Assembly (NCBI RefSeq): GCF_002927275.1
Contig: NZ_PRKW01000003.1
Location: 124,001 to 188,000, forward strand
Direction: 5' to 3'
Length of the DNA: 64,000 nt
DNA from: Arthrobacter pityocampae
GTDB taxonomy: Bacteria; Actinomycetota; Actinomycetes; Actinomycetales; Micrococcaceae
The notes beneath the pieces were generated by a model. That model did no database searches, was not told the DNA's origin, and was given only the letters and a program-made list of their open reading frames with translations. This document shows positions 34,075 to 44,163 of this stretch, in pieces. The position numbers and the translations under genes were made by a program. Within the stretch, counting starts at the first letter, position 1, and every line of letters begins with the position of its first letter.

Positions 34075-35316
34075 TCAGCCACCGGAGACGTCCACCTCGG
34101 CCGCGGCGATGTCCGCCTGCTGCGCCGCGTTGAGGACGCGGCCGTCGAGCCAGTGCTCGGGCAGCGCGGTCCGCTTGGGTGAGCCGGCGCGGCCGCGGGG
34201 CCCCTCGGCGTCCTGCCCGGGGTACGGGGAGTCCTTGTCGAGTTCGTCCAGGAGCCCGCGCAGCACCTCGAGGGTGGGCACGGTGGCCAGCCTGGCCCGG
34301 AGGTCCCCGCCCACGACGTAGCCCTTGAAGTACCAGGCCATGTGCTTGCGGATGTCGCGCAGCCCCATCATCTCGCTGCCGAAGGTCTCCACGAGGAGTT
34401 CGGCGTGCCGGTACACGGTGTCGGCCACCTGCCCGAGACCGGGCCGGTGCCGGGAGGAGCTGCCCTCGAAGGCGTTGACCAGGTCCCCGAAGAGCCACGG
34501 CCTGCCCTGGCAGCCGCGTCCGATGACGACGCCGTCGACCCCGGTCTGGTGCACCATGCGGACGGCGTCCTCGGCGCTCCAGATGTCCCCGTTGCCCAGC
34601 ACGGGGATGTCCGGCAGGGCCTCGCGCAGTTCCGCGATGGCGTTCCAGTCGGCCTTGCCGGAGTAGAACTGGGACGCCGTGCGTCCGTGGAGGGCGACGG
34701 CGGCGACCCCGCTGTCGCGCGCGATCCTGCCCGCCTCGCGGAAGGTGAGGTGGTCCTCGTCGATGCCCTTGCGCATCTTGATGGTCAGCGGGACGTTGCC
34801 CTTGGACGCCTCGCGCACGGCGGTCTGCACGATGCCGGTGAAGAGGTCGAGCTTCCAGGGCAGGGCCGCTCCCCCGCCCTTGCGGGTGACCTTCGGGACG
34901 GGGCAGCCGAAGTTCAGGTCGATGTGGTCCGCGCGGTCCTCCTCGACGAGCAGGCGGACGGCGGCGCCGACGGTCCTGGGATCGACGCCGTAGAGCTGGA
35001 CGGAGCGTACGGCCTCGTCGTCGTCGTGCGAGATGATGCGCATCGACTCGGGGCTGCGTTCGACGAGCGCACGGGAGGTGACCATCTCGGAGACGTAGAG
35101 ACCGCCGCCGTACTCGCGGCAGAGCCTGCGGAACGCCCTGTTGGTGATGCCGGCCATGGGGGCGAGGATCACCGGCGTGTCCACGGTGATGGGGCCGAGG
35201 GTGAGCGGCGGCAGATCGAGTCTCGGCGCGCCGACGGGTGCATCGGGGAGAGCATCCGCGGGGTCGCCGTGGCCGGGATCGCCGGAGGGGACGGGGAGGG
35301 TGGGAACTGCGGTCAC
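34075..35316 (-). CDS. dusB: tRNA-dihydrouridine synthase (DusB type)
   Basis: 413 residues, FMN TIM barrel. N-terminal ILAPMAGITNRAFRRLCREYG, the catalytic Cys in LNFGCPVPKVTRKGGG, IKMRKGID, LHGRTASQFY and GNGDIWSAEDA. Reduces uridines in tRNA D-loops. GTG start with GACAAT six bases upstream: either leaderless or served by a crowded GGAGGG; an in-frame upstream region overlaps the YibE/F gene region and is not a credible extension. ~55 Pro/Asp-rich residues precede the barrel. C-terminal ~50 residues extend the family core. Confidence 0.92.
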   Translation of the reverse strand: MTAVPTLPVPSGDPGHGDPADALPDAPVGAPRLDLPPLTLGPITVDTPVILAPMAGITNRAFRRLCREYGGGLYVSEMVTSRALVERSPESMRIISHDDDEAVRSVQLYGVDPRTVGAAVRLLVEEDRADHIDLNFGCPVPKVTRKGGGAALPWKLDLFTGIVQTAVREASKGNVPLTIKMRKGIDEDHLTFREAGRIARDSGVAAVALHGRTASQFYSGKADWNAIAELREALPDIPVLGNGDIWSAEDAVRMVHQTGVDGVVIGRGCQGRPWLFGDLVNAFEGSSSRHRPGLGQVADTVYRHAELLVETFGSEMMGLRDIRKHMAWYFKGYVVGGDLRARLATVPTLEVLRGLLDELDKDSPYPGQDAEGPRGRAGSPKRTALPEHWLDGRVLNAAQQADIAAAEVDVSGG

Positions 35317-35396
35317 CCCTCCATTGTCGCAAGCACCCGCAAATCCGTCGGTTCCCGCACGCCTGCGCTCCCGGGCCGCCCGGCGCCACGCGTTCG

Positions 35397-36761
35397 TCAT
35401 TCGCCCGGCTCCGCGCCGCGGGCCCGACGTTCGCCGAGCGCCACGAGCCGCTCTCCCGGCGCGAGGGGTCCTGTGCCGCCGGCGATCGGAACCGTCGCCC
35501 CCTCGCCGGGGACGTCGTCGTGCCGGCCGCGTGCGGACCTCGGGCCCACCGCCTTGACCACCAGCACCGCGATCAGCGTGGTGAGCGGGATGGCCAGGAC
35601 GAGGCCGATCGAGCCCACGAGGGTCCGCACCACCTCCTCGGCGAGTTCGCCGCTCGTGAGGGTGTCGATCAGGGCGCGGTCGTAGAGGGAGACGAGGATC
35701 AGCACGGGCAGCGCAGCCCCCGCGTAGGCGAAGGCGATGGTGTAGACGGTGGAGGCGATATGGTCGCGGCCGATCCGCATGGCGGAGCCGAAGAGCCGAC
35801 GCCCGGAGGTGTCCGGGGCGAGCTCGTACAGCTCCCAGACGGCCGAGGACTGCGTGATCGTCACATCGTTGAGGACACCGAGGCCGGAGATGATGAGACC
35901 GCACAGGATGATCGAGGAGATGGACAGCTCGTCCGAGGCGTTCACGAGCGCGTACGCGCTGTCGTCGCCCACCCCGGTCAGGTGGGCGGCGTCGGTGGAC
36001 CAGGCCGCGAGGCCCGCCGTGACGGCGAGGCCGAAGACCGTCCCGAGCAGGGCCGTCGAGGTGCGCGCGGAGAAGCCGTGCGCGAAGTAGAGGACGCCGT
36101 ACATGATCGCGATCGACCCGACGAGGCCCAGCAGCAGGGGCGGCGCGCCCTCGACAAGCCCGGGCAGGATGAACTGCGCCAGGACCAGGAGGGCACCGAC
36201 GAGTCCGATCATGGCCCGCAGGCCCCGCCAGCGGGCCACGGCGATGACGACGACGGCGTACAGGACGGCGAGGGCGACGATCGGGACCGAGCGGACGAAG
36301 TCGACGAACACGTAGGGCGCCGCCCCGCCCTCCACGACGGACGCCAGGTCGAGGTAGCGGATCTCGTCGCCCGGCTCGACGGCCCCGGTCATCGCGAGCT
36401 CGGGTGTCACCTCGACGGGGACCGGCGCACCGCCGCGGGCCGGCTGCGTGAAGGCGATGGTGCAGGTGAGCGCCGTGCCGCCGGCGTCGACGGTCGGCTG
36501 GGAGGACGGGCAGTCGGCCTCGGCGACCTCGCGGACGGTGCCGCGGTCGAAGCGGACGCCGTCCGCCGTCGCGTACGGATCGGCGACGCTCACCGAACTG
36601 CGGTCCCCGCTCGGCCACAGGAGCATCATGGCGACGAGGGTGACGAGGCCCAGCGGGACGAGGATGGCCGAGAGCAGGAGCGTGGCCCGGCGCCGCGCGG
36701 CGATCGCGGCGACGGACGGCTCCGCGCTGCTGACGTGCTGGTGGCTGAAGCCCACGGGCAT
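35397..36761 (-). CDS. YibE/F-family membrane protein
   Basis: 454 residues. One N-terminal helix (LLLSAILVPLGLVTLVAMML), an extracytoplasmic region to about residue 165 with DxT-like strands, then seven or eight helices (IVALAVLYAVVVIAVA onward) typical of YibE/F proteins. Function unknown; fold and context elsewhere suggest transport. The ATG at 36761 has GAGG abutting it; an in-frame GTG two codons on (36755) has better spacing and may be the true start. Ends in an Arg/Gly/Glu-rich tail. Confidence 0.85.
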   Translation of the reverse strand: MPVGFSHQHVSSAEPSVAAIAARRRATLLLSAILVPLGLVTLVAMMLLWPSGDRSSVSVADPYATADGVRFDRGTVREVAEADCPSSQPTVDAGGTALTCTIAFTQPARGGAPVPVEVTPELAMTGAVEPGDEIRYLDLASVVEGGAAPYVFVDFVRSVPIVALAVLYAVVVIAVARWRGLRAMIGLVGALLVLAQFILPGLVEGAPPLLLGLVGSIAIMYGVLYFAHGFSARTSTALLGTVFGLAVTAGLAAWSTDAAHLTGVGDDSAYALVNASDELSISSIILCGLIISGLGVLNDVTITQSSAVWELYELAPDTSGRRLFGSAMRIGRDHIASTVYTIAFAYAGAALPVLILVSLYDRALIDTLTSGELAEEVVRTLVGSIGLVLAIPLTTLIAVLVVKAVGPRSARGRHDDVPGEGATVPIAGGTGPLAPGERLVALGERRARGAEPGE

Positions 36762-37044
36762 CCTCGATGGTCGGGGTGGTTGGATGGTGCGGTGCGCCGG
36801 GCACCGCCTGCGATTCTACGCAGGGACCCCGCCGGCACGGAGGCCCCGCCCGGGGCGGAGAGGTGGTGCGCAGTGAGGGAGGCAGTACCCCCGGCTCAGG
36901 ACAGGGACCCCGTGCTCTCGATCGACATCACCGCGTGATTGCCGCCCCTGCAGCGCGGGCCCGCCCGTCCGGGGTACAAAGAGTACACAGAGAACACCCG
37001 TGGGTCCTCCCGCGGCCGCCGAGGGCAGGAAGAAGGATCAGAGC

Positions 37045-37860
37045 ATGGGATGGAAGCCGCGGCAGAACGACCGCATGTACCGGTTCGTCGTCTACGCGGG
37101 CAAGACCGCGTTCGCGGCCCTGAGGCTGCCGGTCACGGTCACCGGGACCGAGAACCTGCCGGCCTCGGACCCCCTGAACGGGCGCTCGCGCCGCGCCGTC
37201 CCCGGGCACGGCGCCGTCGTCGCCATCACCCACTTCGGCTACCTGGACTTCGCCCTCGCGGAACTCGTGCTGTGGAACCACGCCCGCATCCAGGCGCGCT
37301 ACATGATCTCCAGGCGCGCGGCGGAGCACTGGTTCGTCAGCCCGTTCGTCTTCGGCCTCGGCCACGTCATCACGGACCGGAAGGCCGGCGCGGCAGCGTA
37401 CGACGACGCCCTCGCGAAGCTGCGCGCCGGCGAATATGTGGCGATCCTCCCCGAGGCCGGCGTGTCCCGCAGCTACACCGTCCGCGCGCTCAAGACCGGC
37501 GCGGTGCGGCTCGCGGCCGAGGCCGGCGTGCCCGTGATCCCCGTCTCCGTGTGGGGCTCCCACCGGCTGCTGACCCGCGGCCACGGCTTCTCGGTCCGGC
37601 GCGCCTGGAAGTCCCCCGTCCGCGTCCACATCGGTCCCGCCATCCACCACGCACCGGGACTCGACGTCACCGAGGAGACGGAGGAGCTCCGGAGGGAACT
37701 CCAGGAGGGCATCGAGACGTGCATCGCCGACTTCCCGGTGACCCCGGAGCCGGGCGCCTGGTGGATGCCCGCGCACCACGGCGGCGGCGCCATGACCGTG
37801 GACGAGCGGGAGGCCGCGGACCTCGCGGACCTGGAGGCCGGCCGGCACGACCGCGGCTGA
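37045..37860 (+). CDS. 1-acyl-glycerol-3-phosphate acyltransferase-like (PlsC family)
   Basis: 271 residues, lysophospholipid acyltransferase fold. Motif I reads THFGYLDFAL (H-x4-D kept, NH-x4-D in classical members), motif III ILPEAGVSRSYTVRALKTGA corresponds to FPEGTRS, and motif IV is VPVIPVSVWGS. Uses acyl-CoA or acyl-ACP to acylate a lysophosphatidate or glycolipid. ATG at MGWKPRQN with GAAGGA upstream; the 283-base gap before it has a tandem GTACA motif near 36975 but no gene. Confidence 0.87.
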   Translation: MGWKPRQNDRMYRFVVYAGKTAFAALRLPVTVTGTENLPASDPLNGRSRRAVPGHGAVVAITHFGYLDFALAELVLWNHARIQARYMISRRAAEHWFVSPFVFGLGHVITDRKAGAAAYDDALAKLRAGEYVAILPEAGVSRSYTVRALKTGAVRLAAEAGVPVIPVSVWGSHRLLTRGHGFSVRRAWKSPVRVHIGPAIHHAPGLDVTEETEELRRELQEGIETCIADFPVTPEPGAWWMPAHHGGGAMTVDEREAADLADLEAGRHDRG

Positions 37861-37893
37861 CCGCGTGCACGAGCCCCCGGGCCGAGGAACAGG

Positions 37894-38805
37894 TCAGGCC
37901 GTCGCGACGACCAGCGTCTCCGGCCCGGCGAGCCGCGCCGCACCCGTGGCCAGCAGGGGGTCGACGACGGCGGCGAGGGCCTCCATCGCGTCGTCGACCT
38001 CCAGCTGGATGGGGTACTGGTGCACGAGCATCGCAATCAGGGTGGCGACGGCGGCCTGCTGCTCCTGCGGCGGCAGCGTCGTGTCGTAGCCGAGCAGCAC
38101 GTCCGCGGGGTCGTCCGTCCGGGCCTGCGTGTAGCTGACCGCGAAGGCCGCGATGGTCCCGCCGTCGGCCTTCGGCCGGTCCCGTAGCACAATCGCTCCG
38201 CCTGCGCCGCTGGCGTCCCCGAGGAACAGCTGCTGGGCGCGGCCCAGGCTGATGTCCGCCCGGTCCCAGGCGTGGACGGACGCGTAGAAGGCCGCGAGGG
38301 CGCGCGTGAGTTCCACGGATCCGGTGGCCGCCTCCTCCAGCTGCGGCCCGGCGGCGTCGTCGAAGGCGGGCGCCGCGAGGGCACCCGGGGCGACGGTGAC
38401 GAGCCGTGAGCGCTGCAGGGCGCCGAAGCCGGTGGCCGCGGCGAACGCCGCGCCGGTGGTGCCGGGCGACACCTTGGACCGCAGGGCCGTGACACCGGAC
38501 GGTGACGCCGCGGCCTCGTGCTGCAGCATCGTCAGGAGCGTCGAGCCGACGCCGGTGCGCCGGTGGTCCTCGGCGACCTCGATGTAGCACCAGAGCCGGT
38601 CCGGGTGGAGGGCCGCCCCGTACGCGCAGCCGGCGGCCACGGGCACGCCCTGGTCGACCGCCGTGATGCAGCGGTTCCAGGGGCTGTCCGACGACGGGCG
38701 GAACGAGCCGCGGAACTGCTCGGCGGCCGTTGATTCCGGGCCTCCCCAGAGCTGGAGGAGCTCGAGGTCGTCCCCGTCCTGCCAGGCGCGGTACTCGAGG
38801 GCCAT
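37894..38805 (-). CDS. GNAT-family acetyltransferase, probably two-domain
   Basis: 303 residues. The N-terminal half is a GNAT domain with the acetyl-CoA loop EDHRRTGVGSTLLTMLQHEA (about 78-97) and a following FAAATGF strand; the C-terminal half resembles a degenerate second GNAT unit without the loop. The ATG overlaps the glyS stop by one base (TGATG), so it is co-translated with glyS. Substrate unknown. Confidence 0.82.
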   Translation of the reverse strand: MALEYRAWQDGDDLELLQLWGGPESTAAEQFRGSFRPSSDSPWNRCITAVDQGVPVAAGCAYGAALHPDRLWCYIEVAEDHRRTGVGSTLLTMLQHEAAASPSGVTALRSKVSPGTTGAAFAAATGFGALQRSRLVTVAPGALAAPAFDDAAGPQLEEAATGSVELTRALAAFYASVHAWDRADISLGRAQQLFLGDASGAGGAIVLRDRPKADGGTIAAFAVSYTQARTDDPADVLLGYDTTLPPQEQQAAVATLIAMLVHQYPIQLEVDDAMEALAAVVDPLLATGAARLAGPETLVVATA

Positions 38806-40193
38806 CAGGCGCCGATCAGGCGCTCGGCGAGGTAGCCCTGCACCCTGTCGAGGGACACGCGCTCCTGCGCCATGCTGTCGCGCTCGCGGATGGTCACGGC
38901 CTGGTCCTCCAGGGTCTCGAAGTCCACGGTGATGCAGAACGGTGTGCCGATCTCGTCCTGGCGGCGGTAGCGGCGGCCGATGGCGCCGGCGTCGTCGAAC
39001 TCGATGTTCCAGGACTTCCGCAGCTGGGCGGCGAGGTCCTTGGCCTTCGGGGAGAGGTCCTCGTTGCGGCTGAGCGGCAGGACGGCGGCCTTGACGGGCG
39101 CGAGGCGCGGGTCGAGCTTCAGCACGGTGCGCTTGTCCACGCCGCCCTTGGCGTTGGGAGCCTCGTCCTCGGTGTACGAGTCCACGAGGAACGCCATGAA
39201 GGAGCGGGTCAGGCCCGCGGCGGGCTCGATCACGTACGGCGTGTAGCGCTCGTTGGTGGCCTGGTTGAAGTAGCCGAGGTCCGTGCCCGAGTGCTTCGAG
39301 TGCGTGGACAGGTCGAAGTCCGTGCGGTTCGCGATGCCCTCGAGCTCACCCCACTCGGAACCGGCGAAGCCGAAGCGGTACTCGATGTCCGTGGTGCCCT
39401 TGGAGTAGTGGCTGAGCTTCTCCAGCGGGTGCTCGAAGAGGCGGAGGTTGTCGGGGGCGATGCCGAGGTCGGTGTACCAGGAGAGCCGCTGCTCGATCCA
39501 GTACCGGTGCCATTCCTCGTCGGTGCCCGGCTCGACGAAGAACTCCATCTCCATCTGCTCGAACTCCCGCGTACGGAAGATGAAGTTGCCCGGGGTGATC
39601 TCGTTGCGGAAGCTCTTGCCGATCTGACCGATGCCGAACGGCGGCTTCTTCCGCGCCGTGGTGAGGACGTTGTTGAAGTTCACGAAGATGCCCTGCGCCG
39701 TCTCGGGGCGGAGGTAGTGCATGCCCTCCTCGGAGGCCACCGGCCCGAGGAAGGTCTTCAGGAGCCCGGAGAACTCCTGCGGCTCCGTCCACTGGCCGCG
39801 GGTGCCGCAGTTGGCGCAGGAAATGTCCTTCAGCCCGTTCTCCGGGGCGCGGCCCTTCTTCTCCTCGTACTCCTCCTCGAGGTGGTCGGCACGGTAGCGC
39901 TTGTGGCAGGAGAGGCACTCGACCAGAGGATCGCTGAAGACGTCGACGTGCCCGGAGGCCTCCCAGACCTGGCGGGGAAGGATGACGGCGGAATCGAGCC
40001 CGACGACGTCCTCGCGGCCGCGCACCATGGTCTGCCACCACTGCCGCTTGATGTTCTCCTTGAACTCGGCGCCGAGCGGCCCGTAGTCCCAGGCAGAGCG
40101 TGAACCGCCGTAGATCTCCCCCGACTGGAACACGAAGCCGCGCCGCTTGGCGAGCGAGATGATGGGGTCGAGTGCTGACTTGGCTGCTGCCAT
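38805..40193 (-). CDS. glyS: Glycyl-tRNA synthetase (alpha2 type)
   Basis: 462 residues, the class II homodimeric form used by actinobacteria. N-terminal [23 protein letters not shown], a zinc-knuckle-like insert with CLSC and CANC (residues ~98-135), motif 2 region [20 protein letters not shown] and motif 3 [12 protein letters not shown]. Charges tRNA-Gly. Start at MAAAKSAL; a longer in-frame reading upstream is shadow. A GNAT gene overlaps its stop. Confidence 0.97.
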   Translation of the reverse strand: MAAAKSALDPIISLAKRRGFVFQSGEIYGGSRSAWDYGPLGAEFKENIKRQWWQTMVRGREDVVGLDSAVILPRQVWEASGHVDVFSDPLVECLSCHKRYRADHLEEEYEEKKGRAPENGLKDISCANCGTRGQWTEPQEFSGLLKTFLGPVASEEGMHYLRPETAQGIFVNFNNVLTTARKKPPFGIGQIGKSFRNEITPGNFIFRTREFEQMEMEFFVEPGTDEEWHRYWIEQRLSWYTDLGIAPDNLRLFEHPLEKLSHYSKGTTDIEYRFGFAGSEWGELEGIANRTDFDLSTHSKHSGTDLGYFNQATNERYTPYVIEPAAGLTRSFMAFLVDSYTEDEAPNAKGGVDKRTVLKLDPRLAPVKAAVLPLSRNEDLSPKAKDLAAQLRKSWNIEFDDAGAIGRRYRRQDEIGTPFCITVDFETLEDQAVTIRERDSMAQERVSLDRVQGYLAERLIGA

Positions 40194-40367
40194 GGTGTGT
40201 CTCCAGTTCTGGGCAGGCCGCTGGGTGCGGTCCGCTGGTGGGGGTCGCGTGGATCGGGCGATCCGGCCCGGTGGACGGGCGCGGAGGCTCCCCGCCAGCC
40301 TACCGGGTCCGCCCTGCCCGCCCGGGTCCGCTGCCGCAGCAGCGGGCAGCACTCGGGCCCCCGGGCC

Positions 40368-40396
40368 TTGACGCGGCCCCGAACTGTTCCTAGGTT
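40368..40396 (+). promoter_or_regulatory. SigA-type promoter of the M28 peptidase gene
   Basis: -35 TTGACG (40368-40373), 17-base spacer, -10 TAGGTT (40391-40396); predicted start near 40403. A CRP/GlxR-type palindrome lies just downstream of the -10. Confidence 0.7.
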
Positions 40397-40411
40397 GGGT
40401 CCACTGTGGCG

Positions 40412-40427
40412 TGTGATCCATGTCACC
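40412..40427. promoter_or_regulatory. CRP/GlxR-type site (TGTGA-N6-TCACC)
   Basis: TGTGATCCATGTCACC matches the CRP/GlxR palindrome at nine of ten positions. It sits about +10 to +25 relative to the predicted start of the M28 transcript, a position that would predict repression. Confidence 0.65.
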
Positions 40428-40469
40428 CCAGTCCGGACCGACCGGGCGCTCGCATCCTGAGGACTCCCC

Positions 40470-42092
40470 ATGACCCTATCCCTACCGCCGCGCGCCCGCC
40501 TGGGACGCTCGGCACTGGCCCTCGCCGGCAGCGTTGCCCTCGTGGCCAGTGGCAGCTTCGCGGCGAACGCCGCCCCGACCTACGACGCCAGCAACAACAA
40601 CTCCTCGAAGAAGCTCCGTTCCGCCGTCACCGTGGAGAAGGTGGTGGGCCACCTCACGGCCCTGGATGCCATCGCCGAGGCCAACGGGAACACCCGGTCC
40701 TCCGGCACCGAGGGCTACTCCGCATCGGTGGACTACATCGTCGGGAAGCTGACCGCCGCGGGCTACAAGCCCACCGTCCAGCCCTTCCTGTTCCCGTTCT
40801 TCGCGGAACTGAGCCCCGCGGTGCTGGAGCAGTCCACACCCGACGGTGTCACCTACGGCCCCGACGACGTGGCCACCATGACCTACTCCGGCGCCGGCGA
40901 GGCGTCGGGGGCCATCGAGGCCATCGACACGACCGGCACGGCGAGCGCCACCGGCACCAGCGGCTGCGAGGCGGCCGACTTCGCCGGCTTCACGCCCGGC
41001 TCCATCGCCCTGATCCAGCGCGGCGGCTGCACCTTCGCGGTCAAGGCCGCCAACGCCGAGGAGGCGGGCGCCACCGCCGTCATCATCTTCAACACCGGGG
41101 TGGGGGCGAACACCGGCGCCGTCGCCGGCACGCTCGGAGCACCGGACCTCGTGGGCATCCCGGTGGTGGGGGCGAGCTTCGCCGCCGGCACCGACCTGAT
41201 CGGTGACGACGTGACCGGCAGGGTCGTGGTGGACACCATCTCGGAGAACCGCGAGACGTACAACGTGATCGCCGAGACGTCCGGCGGCAACCCCGACAAC
41301 GTCGTCATGATCGGCGCCCACCTGGACAGCGTCCTGGCGGGCCCGGGTATCAACGACAACGGGACGGGCAGCGCGGGCATCCTGGCCGTGGCCGAGGGCA
41401 TGAGCAAGGTCAAGACCGCGAACAAGGTCCGCTTCGCCTGGTGGGGAGCGGAGGAGGAAGGCCTGCTCGGCTCCGAGCACTACGTCGCCGACCTCGTCGC
41501 GAAGGACCAGCTGGATTCCGTGGGCCTCTACCTCAACTTCGACATGATCGGCTCGCCGAACTTCGGCCGGTTCGTGTACGACGGCGACAACTCGGCCTTC
41601 CCTGTCGGCCCGGGCGCAGCAGAGGGACCCGCCGGTTCCGGGCAGATCGAGCAGGACTTCCACGACTACTTCGCCTCGGTGGGCCTCGCCTCCGGGGAGA
41701 CCGCGTTCAGCGGCCGCAGCGACTACGGGCCCTTCATCGCCGAGGGCATCCCGGCGGGCGGCCTGTTCACGGGTGCCGAGGGGATCAAGACCGCCGAGCA
41801 GGCGGCGCTCTTCGGCGGCGTCGCGGGCGCCCCGTACGACGCCTGCTACCACGCGGCGTGCGACGACACCGACAACCTCAGCCTCACGGCCCTCGACCAG
41901 ATGAGCGACGCCGTCGCCCACCTCACAGTGACCTACGCCATGAGCACGCTGGATGTGAACGGCGCCGGCGCCTCGGTGAAGGGCAAGGGACCGAAGGACC
42001 GCTTCGAGGGCAACCCCCTCGGCGGCGGCACCGAGAGTGGCGGCGGGCTCCACCCGGAGCACGATCACGACCACGACCTCGCGGACCGCTAG
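40470..42092 (+). CDS. Secreted M28-family aminopeptidase with PA domain
   Basis: 540 residues. Signal peptide ending near ...SGSFAANAA (~35), a PA insert ([20 protein letters not shown], about 178-197) and an M28 zinc core with the ligands in [44 protein letters not shown] and [10 protein letters not shown]. Likely releases N-terminal residues from extracellular peptides. The tail is Gly/His-rich ([10 protein letters not shown]), possibly metal-binding. Promoter and CRP/GlxR-type site upstream; a terminator shared with the convergent YdcZ-type gene follows. Confidence 0.9.
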   Translation: MTLSLPPRARLGRSALALAGSVALVASGSFAANAAPTYDASNNNSSKKLRSAVTVEKVVGHLTALDAIAEANGNTRSSGTEGYSASVDYIVGKLTAAGYKPTVQPFLFPFFAELSPAVLEQSTPDGVTYGPDDVATMTYSGAGEASGAIEAIDTTGTASATGTSGCEAADFAGFTPGSIALIQRGGCTFAVKAANAEEAGATAVIIFNTGVGANTGAVAGTLGAPDLVGIPVVGASFAAGTDLIGDDVTGRVVVDTISENRETYNVIAETSGGNPDNVVMIGAHLDSVLAGPGINDNGTGSAGILAVAEGMSKVKTANKVRFAWWGAEEEGLLGSEHYVADLVAKDQLDSVGLYLNFDMIGSPNFGRFVYDGDNSAFPVGPGAAEGPAGSGQIEQDFHDYFASVGLASGETAFSGRSDYGPFIAEGIPAGGLFTGAEGIKTAEQAALFGGVAGAPYDACYHAACDDTDNLSLTALDQMSDAVAHLTVTYAMSTLDVNGAGASVKGKGPKDRFEGNPLGGGTESGGGLHPEHDHDHDLADR

Positions 42093-42118
42093 CCAGGACC
42101 GCTGAACAGGACCGTACG

Positions 42119-42154
42119 CGGCAGGGGCTGATCCTCAGGGGTCAGCCCCTGCCG
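42119..42154. terminator. Bidirectional terminator between M28 and YdcZ-type genes
   Basis: 13-base-pair stem (arms 42119-42131 and 42142-42154) with a 10-base loop between convergent genes; the right arm contains the stop codon of the YdcZ-type gene. Confidence 0.8.
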
Positions 42155-43143
42155 TCCGTCTGCGGGGCCCGGGCGCGCCGCGGCCAGGGCAGCGTGGTGA
42201 GGATGATCGCCACGAGGGTCAGGAGCGTACCGGCGACCGTGGCGAACACCACGATGGTGCCCGGCGCGGGAACCACGAGGTCGAGGAGGAGCGAGCCGAC
42301 GAGCTGGCCGCCGATCATGCACAGCCCCGTGAGCAGGACGCCGAGGCTCCGCACCAGGAGCGCACCGAGCGCGATGAAGATACAGCCCATGGGACCGCCG
42401 AGGTAGTACCACCACTCCGTGGGCAGCGGGTTGCCGAACCCGGCGACCGCGACCCTGATCAGCCACGCAGCCAGCAGGACCACGGTGCCGGCGATGAAGT
42501 TCATGAGCGTGGCCGCGAGCGGCGTCCCGTAGTGGAGCGCCGCCGTCCCGTTCATGGCCTGCTGGAAGCTCATCAGCACCCCGGCGAGGACGGGCAGGAG
42601 GACGGGGATCAGCCAGGCCGAGACGTCTCCGGCGGCCCCGAACCGCGGGGACACGGCCCAGATGACGGACAGCACGGTCAGTACGACGCCGATCATCCGC
42701 ATGGGCGTCGCGGCGCGTCTGCCGCCGGGCCCGATCCCTGCCCTGTCGACGAGGAGGCCGCTGAGCGACTGGCCCATGACGGTCGCCACGGTGAAGAGGG
42801 CCACGCCGATGATGCCGATGGTCAGCGACTGGGAGAACACGAAGAACGCCCCGATGGCTCCGGCCGCGATGTAGAAGGGTGGGAAGCGCCGCTCCCGGAC
42901 GGACGGGATGATCTGCAGGGCACCCGCCCGCGCACTCGGCAGTGCGAGTGTCAGGACGATCATGACGACGAGTCCCGTTCCGAAGCTGATCAGCGCCGCG
43001 GCGATGCCGTCGTCGAGCGCGGTGCCCAGGGCGCCGTTGATCCTGCCCTGGACGGGGATCGCGAGCCCGGCGACGAGGGCGAGCGGGAGACCGAGGGCGG
43101 CGGGCAGCACGGGGGCCGGGGACAGCACGGGGGTGGCAGACAC
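42142..43143 (-). CDS. DMT-family transporter, YdcZ (DUF606) type
   Basis: 333 residues, about ten helices in two homologous halves (each beginning with a motif like GLAIPVQGRINGALG and GVLMSFQQAMNGTAALHYG). YdcZ-type members usually come as one or two five-helix units; here both halves are fused. Substrate unknown. GTG start with TAGGCT six bases upstream and no Shine-Dalgarno, suggesting a leaderless mRNA, divergent from the S4 gene. Confidence 0.85.
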   Translation of the reverse strand: MSATPVLSPAPVLPAALGLPLALVAGLAIPVQGRINGALGTALDDGIAAALISFGTGLVVMIVLTLALPSARAGALQIIPSVRERRFPPFYIAAGAIGAFFVFSQSLTIGIIGVALFTVATVMGQSLSGLLVDRAGIGPGGRRAATPMRMIGVVLTVLSVIWAVSPRFGAAGDVSAWLIPVLLPVLAGVLMSFQQAMNGTAALHYGTPLAATLMNFIAGTVVLLAAWLIRVAVAGFGNPLPTEWWYYLGGPMGCIFIALGALLVRSLGVLLTGLCMIGGQLVGSLLLDLVVPAPGTIVVFATVAGTLLTLVAIILTTLPWPRRARAPQTDGRG

Positions 43144-43183
43144 CGGTCCAGCCTAGTGCGGCGCGTCCGGCATGATGGGATGC

Positions 43184-43420
43184 ATGACCGAGAACCCAGC
43201 CACCGCCGACCTGCCCATCCGTGACGACATGATCCGGCTCGGGCAGGCACTGAAGCTCGCCTCCCTCGCGGAGGACGGCGTCGAGGCCAAGACACTGATC
43301 GACAACGGACTCGTACAGGTGAACGGTGAGATCGAGGAGCGCCGCGGCCGCCAGCTGCATGCCGGGGACACCGTCAGCGTCAACGGGCAGACGATCCGGA
43401 TCAGCCGCGCGGAGGCGTGA
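43184..43420 (+). CDS. S4-domain RNA-binding protein
   Basis: 78 residues, a single S4 fold (RLGQALKLASLAEDGVEAKTLIDNGLVQVNGEIEERRGRQLHAGD... region) like the YaaA/RqcP-type proteins. Such proteins bind rRNA or stalled 50S subunits. I start at MTENPAT: CATGAT lies seven bases upstream and there is no Shine-Dalgarno, so leaderless expression is likely; an in-frame ATG four codons earlier is an alternative. Confidence 0.82.
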   Translation: MTENPATADLPIRDDMIRLGQALKLASLAEDGVEAKTLIDNGLVQVNGEIEERRGRQLHAGDTVSVNGQTIRISRAEA

Positions 43421-43435
43421 CGGCCGCTGCCCAGC

Positions 43436-44116
43436 TCAGCGGCGGCCGAGGACCGTCATGGTGAGGAACTCCCGGACGTGGGCCAGTTCCTGCTGGTTGA
43501 TGCTGTGGAACATGTTCGGGTAGAGGATCTTCGTCAGCTTCGTGTGCTTCACCAGCCAGGCGTGGGTGGGCTCGATCATCTCGGGCGTGATCACCTGATC
43601 CTCCTGGTCGCGTCCCCAGAAGAACTGCACGGGTGCCGCCGCGGCCTCGTCGTCACGGAAGAACGCGTGGCCCTCCGACGGCACGGTGAACCCGGAGAGC
43701 CCGACGACGCACGCGAAGTCCGTGGGCCGGTGCCGCAGGAGCGACGTCGCGACCGCCATGCCCTGGGAGAAGCCGAGGAGGCTGACGCTGGAGTGGTCCC
43801 CGCGGACGTCGTCGAGCCAGCCGGCCACAGCGGTGACGCTCTCGACCACGCGCTCCACGGAATAGCCGCCCTCACGGGCGAGCGGGAACCAGGAGTAGCC
43901 GGGTCCCGCCGGCAGGGGTGCGCGGACGGAGGCGACGGTGAAATCGGCGGGCAGGTGGTCGGCGAGACCCATGAGGTCCTGCTCGTCGGCCATGTAGCCG
44001 TGGAACAGGACGAGCAGGGGCGTGCCCGAGCGCTCGGACTCCGGCTTCGACCACAGGACCGCGGGGGTGCGGTGGTCGGCGGAGGGCGCGGTGGTGCCGG
44101 TGGCAGGTTCGGTCAT
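43436..44116 (-). CDS. Alpha/beta hydrolase, phospholipase/carboxylesterase family
   Basis: 226 residues. Nucleophile elbow LLGFSQGMAVATSLL (Ser in GFSQG), an oxyanion-region FHGYMADEQDL, and a catalytic His in PNMFHSI near the C-terminus; resembles the YpfH/carboxylesterase group. Likely cleaves small esters. Start at MTEPATG, with AAGGA upstream; another in-frame ATG three codons earlier is possible. Confidence 0.85.
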   Translation of the reverse strand: MTEPATGTTAPSADHRTPAVLWSKPESERSGTPLLVLFHGYMADEQDLMGLADHLPADFTVASVRAPLPAGPGYSWFPLAREGGYSVERVVESVTAVAGWLDDVRGDHSSVSLLGFSQGMAVATSLLRHRPTDFACVVGLSGFTVPSEGHAFFRDDEAAAAPVQFFWGRDQEDQVITPEMIEPTHAWLVKHTKLTKILYPNMFHSINQQELAHVREFLTMTVLGRR

Positions 44117-44163
44117 GGTTCCCATCCTTTCACCTCTCCCCCGCAGGGCCGTACGCTGGCCCC

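Noticed and set aside
31002-34133. Very long open frame on the plus strand opposite dnaG and dgt
   Set aside because: Antisense shadow of two well-conserved genes; composition is Arg/Gly/Val-rich with no domain, a normal consequence of 70% GC.
35238-36938. Plus-strand frame opposite dusB and the YibE/F gene
   Set aside because: His/Asp/Arg-rich shadow; the minus-strand products have clear families.
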